Numbered from the stretch's first letter, positions 1 to 6,527 are shown. The stretch: DNA of 14,481 nt from Thioalkalivibrio nitratireducens (GCA_011390385.1 JAABSN010000082.1:1-14481); one strand, 5' to 3'. Program-made: numbers and translations. Notes: generated by a model not told the origin, from the sequence alone.

Positions 1-198
1 ACAATTCAATTGTACCAAACAGGTTGAAATCAGGCCTTCTTTTTCAGCTGTTTATGGGACAGCAGTGACCGTAGGTATTTCGTTGCCGGATGAGTCGTAG
101 TGCAATTCACCGCAACATCCGTGGTCATTCCGTTTCGAGGCCGGATTTCGCCAGAAGACCCTTGCAGCCATCGTTGCAGGTGCGCGTCGAGTGCTTGG
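1..198. other. Left-edge region without a recognised gene
   Basis: I see no convincing gene here. The first 13 bases form a perfect short palindrome (ACAATT-C-AATTGT). A minus-strand reading frame with a lysine-rich end (KQLKKKA, ending at 30) runs through this stretch, but further upstream it lies out of frame with the metal-motif protein that ends at 199. It could be the frameshifted remains of a longer C-terminus of that protein, or chance. I cannot decide from sequence alone. Confidence 0.4.
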
Positions 199-714
199 TC
201 ACGATGACGTGCTTGCGAGCAACCTGCCGGTCTCGGGTTGGATGCCGCGGGCGAGAAGCGCGCTCCTTGCGTCCTCGGCATCGCGCTCGAACCACGCACG
301 GGCGCTTCCGAGTCGGAACGAATAGCCCCACGCGTCCATGTCATGCAGGCACTCGTCGACGCTGTAGCCGTCAATGCGCCCGGCCAGCACGATCTGCAGA
401 TAGCAGACCGCGTTCTCTTCGTCGTAGTCGCCACCCGCGTTGGTATCCAGGGCGGCGCGGCGGTCTTCGTCCATGCAGATCCAGTGACAGGCCTCGTGCA
501 GCACGGAATGCAGCGGCGTATCCGGCCGCACGTACAGGCCGTTCCGGATCAGCCCGGCTTCGTCGTCGCCCCAGAAGCTGCCCGGGATGGGCCGGCCCGG
601 TGCGACCTCGATGAGCTTGATTCCGAACTCCCCCAGAAGCCCCGCGACCGCGCTACGCGGGCTGGTCTGCCAGCGTCGTACCTTCGGCTCACGGTTGTCG
701 AGACGGTCGGACAT
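199..714 (-). CDS. Small putative zinc metalloprotein with HEACH (HExxH) motif
   Basis: A 171-residue protein with no signal peptide or membrane segment, so probably cytoplasmic. The key motif is HEACH at residues 73-77 (context LHSVLHEACHWICMDEDRR), matching the HExxH zinc-binding and catalytic signature. A conserved-looking DYDEENAVCYLQ at about 97-107 supplies glutamates (E99/E100) that could act as third ligand, as in gluzincin-type folds. I do not recognise the exact family. It may be a peptidase or a structural zinc-binding protein. I chose the ATG at 714 over one at 789 because the longer version would translate through the hairpin cluster 727-762. No strong ribosome-binding site is visible. 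It is divergent from the sensor kinase gene at 884, and a regulatory link is possible but unproven. Confidence 0.75.
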   Translation of the reverse strand: MSDRLDNREPKVRRWQTSPRSAVAGLLGEFGIKLIEVAPGRPIPGSFWGDDEAGLIRNGLYVRPDTPLHSVLHEACHWICMDEDRRAALDTNAGGDYDEENAVCYLQIVLAGRIDGYSVDECLHDMDAWGYSFRLGSARAWFERDAEDARSALLARGIQPETGRLLASTSS

Positions 715-722
715 GCGTGACT

Positions 723-822
723 TACTATTCACCCGGCATACAAGCAAGTATGCCGGGTGAATGCCCGGCCGTTCCGGCGGGGCATTCACCCGGCAATCTA
801 TTTGATTGCCGGGTTAATAGTA
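723..822. repeat. 100-bp cluster of three overlapping hairpins
   Basis: The outer ends are inverted repeats of 16 bp with one mismatch (TACTATTCACCCGGCA at 723-738; its inverse at 807-822). Inside are hairpin 1 (727-741 with 748-762, 15/15 paired, 6-nt loop), hairpin 2 (759-766 with 780-787, plus an inner GCCG/CGGC stem) and hairpin 3 (784-798 with 804-818, 14/15 paired). Hairpin 2 shares bases with 1 and 3, so the pairings are mutually exclusive. The cluster fills the space between the divergent genes at 714 and 884. It could be a REP/MITE-like insertion, a 5'-leader structure for the minus-strand gene, or an operator region. Confidence 0.75.
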
Positions 823-883
823 TCGGCCATGGAGTCGTTCTGCGGAACGCCTAGAATAACGCTGTCTCTTCGCGGAGTTTCAG

Positions 884-2032
884 ATGCGGGAAATCTACCC
901 GACCCTTTGGCTTCGATATGCCGGTCTGGCGACCTGGATGCTGGTTGCGGCCACGCTCTTCCTGCTTCCGTGGATCGCGCGCGAGCCGGTGGCGGGTTGG
1001 CGGATTTTCGGATGGTGGGCGGCCGCGGGCCTGTTTCTGATGGCCTTTCTGCATCCGGCGGCGCGCCCGCGCGCAATGACTCCGCTCTGGCAGCGATTGC
1101 TGGCGATGGTGATCATGACCCTGGCCGTGTTTGCGTTGAGCTATTTCACCCAATCCGCGCTGGGTGTGATTCTTTCAACCATTGTGGCCGGTATCCTGCC
1201 GTGGCTGCTGCCGCGCCTGATCGCGCATGCGTGGCTGCTGGGCATTGCGCTGGTGTTCTCCATCTGGGCGGCCGTGCTGCCGCAGTTCGGGCTGGCCTAT
1301 GCGTTGCCGCAACTGATGATTACGCTGGCACTGATGCTGTTCGCCTACGCCAGTTCGATGCTGGCGCTGAACCAGCTCAAGGCTCGTGATGAACTTCGTC
1401 GCGTCAATTCGGAACTGCGCGCGACCCAGCAACTCCTGGCCGAGAACACGCGGATCGCGGAAAGGGTGCGGATTTCGCGCGAGCTGCATGATCTGGTCGG
1501 ACATCATCTGACGGCTCTGAGTCTCAATCTCGAGGTCGCCAGCCATACTGCCGAGGGCAAGGCGCAAGAGCACACAGAACGAGCGCGTTCGATCGCGCGC
1601 TTGCTGCTGGCCGACGTCCGTGAGGTCGTCAGCGACATGCGGCGCGACGACCGTGTCGATCTCCGTGAGGCCATCCGGGAACTGGCGTCCGGGGTTCCGG
1701 AGCCGACCATTCATCTCGATATTCCCGACGAGCTTTCGCTGACCGACCCACGGAGAGCTCAGATTCTGTTGCGTTGCGCGCAGGAAGTGATCACCAATGC
1801 GGTTCGCCATGCGCGGGCCGAGAACTTGTGGATTCGATTGACCGCCGATGACGACGGTTTACGCCTTGAAGGTCGCGATGACGGTTGCGGTGTTGCCGAA
1901 CTGTTGCCCGGAAACGGACTTCGCGGCATGCGGGAACGGATCAAGGAGCTGGACGGGCGACTGGAGATTGTTACGCGGGAGAATTCGGGCTTTCGAATTC
2001 AGGCCTGGATGCCTCCGGAGTCCACGGCATGA
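884..2032 (+). CDS. Membrane sensor histidine kinase, NarL/DesK type (HisKA_3)
   Basis: A 382-residue inner-membrane sensor kinase. Residues about 13-160 contain five or six hydrophobic segments with short loops and no large periplasmic domain, so the signal is probably sensed in or at the membrane, as in DesK- or LiaS-like kinases. A coiled linker (about 163-195) leads to the dimerisation and phosphoacceptor helix ISRELHDLVGHHL with the likely phosphorylated His at 202. The HATPase_c domain follows, with N-box QEVITNAVRHA (N305), G1 box DDGCGV (332-337) and G2 box GNGLRGMRER (343-352). The start is supported by GGAG at 874-877, 6 nt before ATG. The stop overlaps the next start as ATGA, so the two are cotranslated as a pair. 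The stimulus cannot be told from sequence. Confidence 0.93.
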   Translation: MREIYPTLWLRYAGLATWMLVAATLFLLPWIAREPVAGWRIFGWWAAAGLFLMAFLHPAARPRAMTPLWQRLLAMVIMTLAVFALSYFTQSALGVILSTIVAGILPWLLPRLIAHAWLLGIALVFSIWAAVLPQFGLAYALPQLMITLALMLFAYASSMLALNQLKARDELRRVNSELRATQQLLAENTRIAERVRISRELHDLVGHHLTALSLNLEVASHTAEGKAQEHTERARSIARLLLADVREVVSDMRRDDRVDLREAIRELASGVPEPTIHLDIPDELSLTDPRRAQILLRCAQEVITNAVRHARAENLWIRLTADDDGLRLEGRDDGCGVAELLPGNGLRGMRERIKELDGRLEIVTRENSGFRIQAWMPPESTA

Positions 2033-2697
2033 GCACAGACGAACGAAGACCCGGCCCGATTCGGGTCATGCTCGTGGATGACCAGACCCTGGTTCGGCAG
2101 GGCGTACGGTCGTTGCTGGAACTCGCCGAGGACATCGAGGTGATCGCAGAGGCCTGCGACGGCGAGCAGGCCATCGCGATGGCACCGGAGGTCCGGCCCG
2201 ACGTCATGCTGCTTGATATCCGGATGCCCGGAAAGGACGGTCTGGACGTGCTGCGTGAGCTGCACCAGGCCGAGTGTCTCCCGCCCACCATCATCCTGAC
2301 GACGTTCGATGAGGATGACCTGGTGCTGGACGGCATCCGGACCGGCGCCCGGGGCTACCTGCTCAAGGATGTCTCGCTGGACGAGTTGGTCGGCGCGGTG
2401 CGATGTGTGGCCGATGGGCAGACCATGGTGCGCCCTGCGGTCACCGAGAGACTCCTGGCTGGACTCGGACGCTCGCGACTCGATTTCGTCTCGCTGGATC
2501 GACCGGATCCGCTGACGGAAAGGGAAACGGAAATCCTGCGCCTGATGGCTGGCGGATATTCGAACAAGGAGATTGCAAGCGCGTTGAGCGTGGCCGAGGG
2601 TACGGTCAAGAATCACGTCTCAAGCATTCTCTCCAAGCTCGGGGTTCGAGATCGAACGCGGGCGGTGCTCAAGGCCTTCGAGCTCGGGGCGATCTAG
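2029..2697 (+). CDS. Response regulator, NarL/FixJ family
   Basis: A 222-residue transcription regulator, the cognate partner of the upstream kinase. The receiver domain (about 11-125) has the acidic pair D17/D18 in MLVDDQ, phosphoacceptor D63 in MLLDIRMPG, T91 and K113 (GYLLKD). The C-terminal LuxR-type helix-turn-helix (about 160-218) reads LTERETEILRLMAGGYSNKE with recognition helix VAEGTVKNHVSSILSKLG. ATG 2029 overlaps the kinase stop by 4 nt. A longer in-frame start inside the kinase gene is not needed, because it would add residues that do not belong to a receiver domain. The TAG stop falls in the CTAG flanking the inverted-repeat element at 2698-2960, so the element inserted at the stop without changing the protein. 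Confidence 0.94.
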   Translation: MSTDERRPGPIRVMLVDDQTLVRQGVRSLLELAEDIEVIAEACDGEQAIAMAPEVRPDVMLLDIRMPGKDGLDVLRELHQAECLPPTIILTTFDEDDLVLDGIRTGARGYLLKDVSLDELVGAVRCVADGQTMVRPAVTERLLAGLGRSRLDFVSLDRPDPLTERETEILRLMAGGYSNKEIASALSVAEGTVKNHVSSILSKLGVRDRTRAVLKAFELGAI

Positions 2698-2964
2698 TGC
2701 TCCTTCAACATCCTATTTGCGGGTTCAGCGTTCCTGTGGCGTTGCGCTGCAAGGCGCCGTGCGCAGGCAATGGCCATCCCCCTTGGCAAGCACGGGAACG
2801 CCGCAGCGCAGCGCCACAGGCGCGCCCGAAGGGTTGGCCTGTCAGCATCCATGGCGGCGTTCCGGCTCTTGTAAAGGGGAACGGCCATTCACTGCGAGCC
2901 GCGCCTTGCCCTGAACGCTGACAGACCAACTGAACCCGTAAATAGGATGTTGAAGGAGCACTAG
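2694..2964. mobile_element. MITE-like element with 34-bp terminal inverted repeats
   Basis: The left end 2695-2728 and right end 2930-2963 are inverted copies with 33 of 34 positions identical; the outer part reads TGCTCCTTCAACATCCTATT. Both ends are bordered by CTAG (2694-2697 and 2961-2964), which could be a 4-bp target duplication or a TA duplication within CTAG, the target preference known for IS630-type elements. Inside is a second inverted pair: CCTGTGGCGTTGCGCTGC near 2733 and its near-complement ending near 2820. It has no transposase, so it would be non-autonomous. Removing it restores a simple GATCTAGGGTCAC junction with the regulator stop codon intact. The folded element may also act as terminator for the two-component operon. 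Confidence 0.8.
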
Positions 2965-3430
2965 GGTCACAGCATACCGAAGACCTGTGGAGCAGCCAAG
3001 TCACGGGCGGCATGTCAGCAGTGGATCGTTGGGGGCGTTTCTGGCCCCGATCCAGCGTTTCGGTGCCCGCTCGGCGCCCTCGGAAATTTCCGGCTAACCT
3101 CAGACCCGTCGCACCGGCAGCAGAACTCGGCCCGGGCAGGCACGGATCTCCATGAATCCCTCGCTGGACATTCCATGTGGGACCGCCGTCCCGGCGGGAG
3201 AGGGAAATTTCCTTCGTAGGGGTTCGCGACCACGCGGATGCGCAGACGTTGGTGATCGGCGGCAAGGGAGAATTCCGGCAGCGAGTCAGAAAAATCCCAG
3301 GTTTCAAAGAGCGATTCTCCGATTGAAAAGTCCTTCACGAATCCGGTTCAATGTCGATCAAGCGATCCAGTCTCTCGGATCGTGACAAGGGACAGGGAGT
3401 CATTTCACTTCACGCTTAAGGGGATTCAAT
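2965..3430. other. Gene-poor stretch with one dispersed palindromic repeat
   Basis: No confident gene. At 3176-3199 lies one copy of the repeat core TGTGGGACCGCCGTCCCGGC that is tandemly repeated at 10508-11051 and seen again at 14427. A 107-codon minus-strand frame (3338-3015, GTG start, no good ribosome-binding site) has a protein-like first half (LFETWDFSDSLPEF, RLRIRVVANPYEGN) and then reads straight through the repeat. It may be a decayed gene fragment joined to a repeat. The last about 60 bases should hold the promoter and leader of the gene at 3431. Confidence 0.4.
3418..3424 (+). promoter_or_regulatory. Ribosome-binding site of the cysteine-rich protein gene
   Basis: AAGGGGA ends 6 nt before the ATG at 3431. 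It is a strong Shine-Dalgarno match that fixes the start of the secreted cysteine-rich protein. Confidence 0.7.
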
Positions 3431-4102
3431 ATGAAGACGTTCAATCGCGCAGCAATGCATGCTGTCAGTCTGGTATTCGCCATGGGATTTGGCCTTTCCG
3501 TATCCGCGCAGGAGTCCGAGTGCTTGGGTTCAGTGGATGGGGTTTGGGGTTCGTCGACGGAGATGGTTTCGAATGTGTTTCGAGCCACGCCAGAGATCGT
3601 CTCCGAGATGATTGGTATCCCGATGCAGAAACTGCAAGAAGCGATGGCCACCAACCCGGCGTATACGGTAATTGTGGAAGATCAGGTGATTCCTTATTAT
3701 GAATTTGGTCCGGCGTTGTCATCAGAAAGAAAGACCCAGTCGGGAAGCAGTGTGTTTCCGATGCAGGATTCACTGACAATTGTTTCTTCAGATGGTTCTC
3801 TTTCAGAAATCGAACTTAAAGACCTGGAACAGCTTGTTCACAACTTGATTGAAATGCCCTTGAACAAAGCGAGCGGCGACGTGATTGAGCCTATTCCTGT
3901 CTGGGCATATGTATATCCGACGCTGGGTGCTGGCACATGTTGGATTGCGGCACAAGATTGCGTTAACAAGTGCAATCGATTCATCCAAAGCTGCCCATGC
4001 GGCGGGCAATGCAGCTGCGGTCCATGTGGTACGGCGCCTTCACGTGGGTGTGCAGCCTGTTCGATCGCTACGGAACCTCCGGATATGGAAATCGGCGGTT
4101 AA
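3431..4102 (+). CDS. Secreted protein with cysteine-rich C-terminal tail; possible CPBP partner or precursor
   Basis: A 223-residue protein of unrecognised family. Residues 1-26 form a Sec signal peptide (MKTFNR, hydrophobic core, cleavage after VSA), so it is exported to the periplasm or beyond. A middle region of mixed helix-like character (about 30-160) contains one Cys (31). The tail 170-210 has ten cysteines at 170, 177, 181, 188, 190, 194, 196, 199, 207 and 210, including SCPCGGQCSCGPC, then a short acidic end. The spacing suggests several disulfides or metal binding. The start is backed by AAGGGGA at 3418-3424. It is followed after about 60 nt by a CPBP intramembrane protease on the same strand, suggesting an operon in which the protease processes or handles this protein. 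Part of the tail is duplicated at 5280-5444. A bacteriocin-like precursor, a metal-binding protein or a surface protein are all possible. Confidence 0.8.
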   Translation: MKTFNRAAMHAVSLVFAMGFGLSVSAQESECLGSVDGVWGSSTEMVSNVFRATPEIVSEMIGIPMQKLQEAMATNPAYTVIVEDQVIPYYEFGPALSSERKTQSGSSVFPMQDSLTIVSSDGSLSEIELKDLEQLVHNLIEMPLNKASGDVIEPIPVWAYVYPTLGAGTCWIAAQDCVNKCNRFIQSCPCGGQCSCGPCGTAPSRGCAACSIATEPPDMEIGG

Positions 4103-4150
4103 ACTGGGAAAATCGGTACGATAATCTCAACGCCACTTGTTTGAATGTCT

Positions 4151-4154
4151 GAGG
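4151..4154 (+). promoter_or_regulatory. Ribosome-binding site selecting the ATG at 4163
   Basis: GAGG lies 8 nt before ATG 4163, while the earlier in-frame ATG at 4145 has no such site. The equivalent position before the second protease carries AGGAG, and the surrounding bases (GTC...AATG) look related. Confidence 0.5.
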
Positions 4155-4162
4155 CTAACGTA

Positions 4163-5191
4163 ATGAAGGAGCCCTCTTCAGATAACAGGGCCTTGGCAGG
4201 GCGCGCGTTGCGCGCCCTTGCTCAGGCTGGATTCGAAGTCGGGGCGTTCAGTGCGTTCGCAGCACTGATATTTATCGCGGTGGTCATGTTCGACCGGTGG
4301 GTACAGCCGATTCCGTTATTGACCTTTGAGGTTAGGATGATCGCCGAGTACGCATCGCCTGATCCATTTCGTGTTGACCGAATAAGGATTCATTACGAAA
4401 ATGTTCTTCCGGAGAACGCAGTAGTCGCAGTCGCTGAGAAAATGAAGAACGCTGACGGCAATTCGCATCAGCTAATTACTGTCGACGTCGTATTGAATGA
4501 TCTGAATGGTCCGCTGCAGTGGATACAGTTGTCTGAATATCTCTGGAGTAGTGAGAAAGATTATCGCGCTGGTAGGGAGCGTGTCACAGCAGTGCAGGGT
4601 CCACCGGTGATGTTCGGCATGTTGCTGCTTCATTTCATGCTGATTCCATGGCTATTTCTGCGTTATCGATTCTTGCCCTCTGACAGCGCGCCAGCACGAC
4701 CTTTGTTCTCGTGCGCGATGCGTCGCCCCCGTTTAATAGTGAAATGCTTACTTGGAGGGCTTGCGCTTGGAGTCCTTGTGAGCATCGTCTTCATCTTGGG
4801 TATTTCTTCTGGCTTGCTGACTTTTTCAAGCGCAATGCTGTCGCATGAATCGTTGGGAATGACGACGGTACCCCTGATACTTCTAGGTGCGTTTGTCTTG
4901 GCTCTTGGCGGATTCTTGGAAGAGGCCTTCTTTCGTGGGGTCGTATTACGGCGATTCGTCCAGAATGGGATTCCGATATTCGGGATATTGGTATGTGCAA
5001 TCTGGTTTGCAGCACTCCATGCTTTTCCTTTGGAGATGCAGAGCGGGGATATCTTGTTCGTAGTTTCCACGCTCGGTGCCGGGCTCGGTTTCGGATGGAT
5101 GGCATTGAAGTTCAACAGCTGGCTGCCATCGGGATTCGTGCATGCCGGCTACAATTTCTCGGTAACTTTCTTGTCGCTTTTGGCGGTATGA
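4163..5191 (+). CDS. CPBP-family intramembrane metalloprotease (copy 1)
   Basis: A 342-residue membrane protein of the CPBP (CAAX protease/bacteriocin-processing, Abi) family, which cuts substrates inside the membrane. All three family motifs are present, numbered from ATG 4163: EEAFFR (E253, E254, R258), FAALH (F282, H286) and HAGYN (H327, N331). An Arg-rich N-terminus precedes TM1 (about 30-45). Next comes an unusual loop of about 100 residues (about 50-150), predicted periplasmic by the positive-inside rule, then the hydrophobic catalytic core with about six segments. It sits directly behind the exported cysteine-rich protein. Its 3' end overlaps a convergent symporter relic by 43 bp (5149-5191). 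ATG 4145 is the alternative start (348 residues). It is paralogous to 5466-6527. Confidence 0.9.
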   Translation: MKEPSSDNRALAGRALRALAQAGFEVGAFSAFAALIFIAVVMFDRWVQPIPLLTFEVRMIAEYASPDPFRVDRIRIHYENVLPENAVVAVAEKMKNADGNSHQLITVDVVLNDLNGPLQWIQLSEYLWSSEKDYRAGRERVTAVQGPPVMFGMLLLHFMLIPWLFLRYRFLPSDSAPARPLFSCAMRRPRLIVKCLLGGLALGVLVSIVFILGISSGLLTFSSAMLSHESLGMTTVPLILLGAFVLALGGFLEEAFFRGVVLRRFVQNGIPIFGILVCAIWFAALHAFPLEMQSGDILFVVSTLGAGLGFGWMALKFNSWLPSGFVHAGYNFSVTFLSLLAV

Positions 5192-5271
5192 CGCAGATCT
5201 AGCCGGCGCCGCAGAATTCCATGAGCACGGCCGTCCAGTCGATAAGGCCAGGCCATTCGGATCATCGGGAG
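5149..5271 (-). pseudogene. Relic: last 40 codons of the GPH symporter gene
   Basis: On the minus strand this reads LPMIRMAWPYRLDGRAHGIL and on to KVTEKL-stop. It matches residue for residue in length the last 40 residues of the intact symporter at 6485-7837 (LPMIRMAWFYPLDRRAHATL ... NVTEKL). No other part of the symporter is present: upstream of about 5271 the frame enters the cysteine-rich tail region. It has no start of its own. This is the right-hand end of duplication copy 1. About a third of it is also coding for the overlapping protease C-terminus, which partly explains its preservation. Confidence 0.85.
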
Positions 5272-5297
5272 CCACCGCTTGTTGGGCCGCAGCCCGG

Positions 5298-5444
5298 ATG
5301 TGTGCAGCAGAGTTTGCAGCGCACGTTTCACAATGCCCCTGCGGGGGGAGTTGTGACTGCGGTCAGTGTGCGATGTCAGGTTCGCATACGTGCAATAGCT
5401 GTCCGATTTGGACAACGCCACCTCCGCAGCTATTCGGTAGATGA
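5298..5444 (+). CDS. Short cysteine-rich ORF, truncated paralogue of the secreted protein's tail
   Basis: A 48-residue frame from ATG 5298: MCAAEFAAHV, then SQCPCGGSCDCGQC, then SHTCNSCP and a proline-rich end. It aligns without gaps to residues about 176-222 of the protein at 3431-4102. Counting the in-frame Cys codon at 5280, just before the ATG, nine of the ten tail cysteines are kept at the same spacing (C-x6-C, then x10, CPC, GG-x-C-x-C-G-x-C, C-x2-C). Only the equivalent of Cys181 is lost. No signal peptide, no good ribosome-binding site and no earlier ATG/GTG/TTG in frame back to the end of the first protease gene are visible. It may be a translated peptide, part of a non-annotated longer product, or a fossil. 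The cysteine conservation argues for past or present selection. It ends 21 nt before the second protease. Confidence 0.45.
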   Translation: MCAAEFAAHVSQCPCGGSCDCGQCAMSGSHTCNSCPIWTTPPPQLFGR

Positions 5445-5453
5445 TGGCCTGTC

Positions 5454-5458
5454 AGGAG
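5454..5458 (+). promoter_or_regulatory. Ribosome-binding site of the second CPBP protease
   Basis: A full AGGAG lies 7 nt before ATG 5466. It favours this start over the in-frame ATG at 5505, although the latter begins MKPS, resembling MKEPS of copy 1. Confidence 0.65.
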
Positions 5459-5465
5459 TTTCAGA

Positions 5466-6527
5466 ATGCTGGATGTCCGATTTGCTCAATTGGAACAAGC
5501 AGAAATGAAACCTAGTCATGCACTTGCCGAAACAGCAGGGCGCGCATTGCGCGCCCTTGCCCAAGCCGGCTCGGAAGTGGCGATGTTTGCTGGCTTCTTG
5601 ATCCTGATGTTGATCGGCTTGCTGCTGTTCGACCGATGGGTGACTCCATTACCCTTGGTTACCTTCGAGGGTCGAATACATTCAGAGTATGCGACTCATG
5701 ATTCGCTCAGAGCCCAGCGGATCGAGGCTCGTTTCCTTGAAGCTCTTCCTGAAGGATCAGAGTTTCGAATTTCTGAGGAATCGCTAGATGCGCTCGATCG
5801 GAAGCAAAAAATCGTTGCTGACGTAGTTCTGAGGAATCTTAGTGGGCTGCTGCAATGGAGCAACCTGCCTGATCATCTTTGGTATGCAGAAAGTGACTCT
5901 CGTTCATTGCAGTTTGAAGTGATCAGTTTTTCGGGCCCGCCAGGTGTGATTGTTCTGCTATCTCTCCAGCTTGTTTCAATCCCTTGGCTGCTCCTTCGCT
6001 TCAGGTTCCTGCCTGCAGACAGTCCACCTGCCCGACCGGCATGGAACCCACAAGTTAGCTGCAGGCGCATACTGCTCCTGTCGTTGCTCGGCGGTCTGGC
6101 TCTGGGTGCCATATTGCATTCCGTCTTCCATTTCGCTGTATCCAGTGGCCTGCTGACGCCTTCGGAGACTATTCCGAACCTGCAATCCATGGGAATGACG
6201 ACGTTACCGTGGGTTGTTTTCGGTGCCTTTGCTTTGGCCCTCGGCGGGTTTCTCGAGGAGGCATTCTTCCGGGGCGTTCTGCTGCGACGATTCGTTCAGA
6301 ACGGCGTTTCGGTTTTTGGGGTCATCGTATGCGCTTTCTGGTTCTCGATACTTCACGCTGGCTCGACCTCTCTCACCAGCGAAGACGTAGCGTTCCTTTT
6401 TTCGGCGGGATTCGGTGGTCTTCTTTTCGGCTGGATGGCACTGAAGTTCAAAAGCTGGATTCCGGCCGGGCTGACGCATGCCGGCTACAACTTCTCAGTG
6501 ACGTTCACCATGCTGGCCCTGTCCTGA
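5466..6527 (+). CDS. CPBP-family intramembrane metalloprotease (copy 2)
   Basis: A 353-residue paralogue of the protease at 4163-5191. It keeps GRALRALAQAG before TM1 (about 38-55), a predicted periplasmic loop (about 58-155) and the catalytic core. The motifs are intact: EEAFFR (E264, E265, R269), FSILH (F293, H297) and HAGYN (H338, N342). Long blocks such as ALGGFLEEAFFRG and LRRFVQNG are identical between copies, whereas the periplasmic loop differs much more. That pattern is expected if the chemistry is shared and the substrate differs. The start at 5466 has AGGAG; 5505 is an alternative. The short cysteine-rich ORF lies just upstream, mirroring the order in copy 1. The 3' end overlaps the convergent symporter gene by 43 bp (6485-6527). 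Confidence 0.9.
   Translation: MLDVRFAQLEQAEMKPSHALAETAGRALRALAQAGSEVAMFAGFLILMLIGLLLFDRWVTPLPLVTFEGRIHSEYATHDSLRAQRIEARFLEALPEGSEFRISEESLDALDRKQKIVADVVLRNLSGLLQWSNLPDHLWYAESDSRSLQFEVISFSGPPGVIVLLSLQLVSIPWLLLRFRFLPADSPPARPAWNPQVSCRRILLLSLLGGLALGAILHSVFHFAVSSGLLTPSETIPNLQSMGMTTLPWVVFGAFALALGGFLEEAFFRGVLLRRFVQNGVSVFGVIVCAFWFSILHAGSTSLTSEDVAFLFSAGFGGLLFGWMALKFKSWIPAGLTHAGYNFSVTFTMLALS

Larger units (their letters stand above)
3931..5272. repeat. Tandem duplication, copy 1
   Basis: This segment holds the cysteine-rich tail, the first CPBP protease and a 40-codon symporter-tail relic. It corresponds in order and spacing to 5273-6608. The Cys170 codon at 3938 matches the Cys codon at 5280 (offset 1342). 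The protease stop at 5191 matches 6527, and the sequence ending CATTCGGATCATCGGGAGC at 5272 matches 6608 (offset 1336 for both). The copies are clearly diverged, so the event is old. Confidence 0.8.

Noticed and set aside
199..714. ImmA/IrrE-type antirepressor protease from an integrative element
   Set aside because: It has an HExxH motif, but the surrounding residues and the absence of a helix-turn-helix partner, integrase or att-like repeats do not support this.
3431..4102. Metallothionein or standard RiPP precursor
   Set aside because: It is much longer than either, has a Sec signal peptide and a 140-residue middle region, and no modification enzyme or dedicated exporter is present.
4163..6527. 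Toxin-antitoxin or phage abortive-infection locus based on the CPBP/Abi label
   Set aside because: The Abi name is historical for this family; no toxin-like gene, phage gene or recombinase is nearby, so a defence role is kept only as one open possibility.
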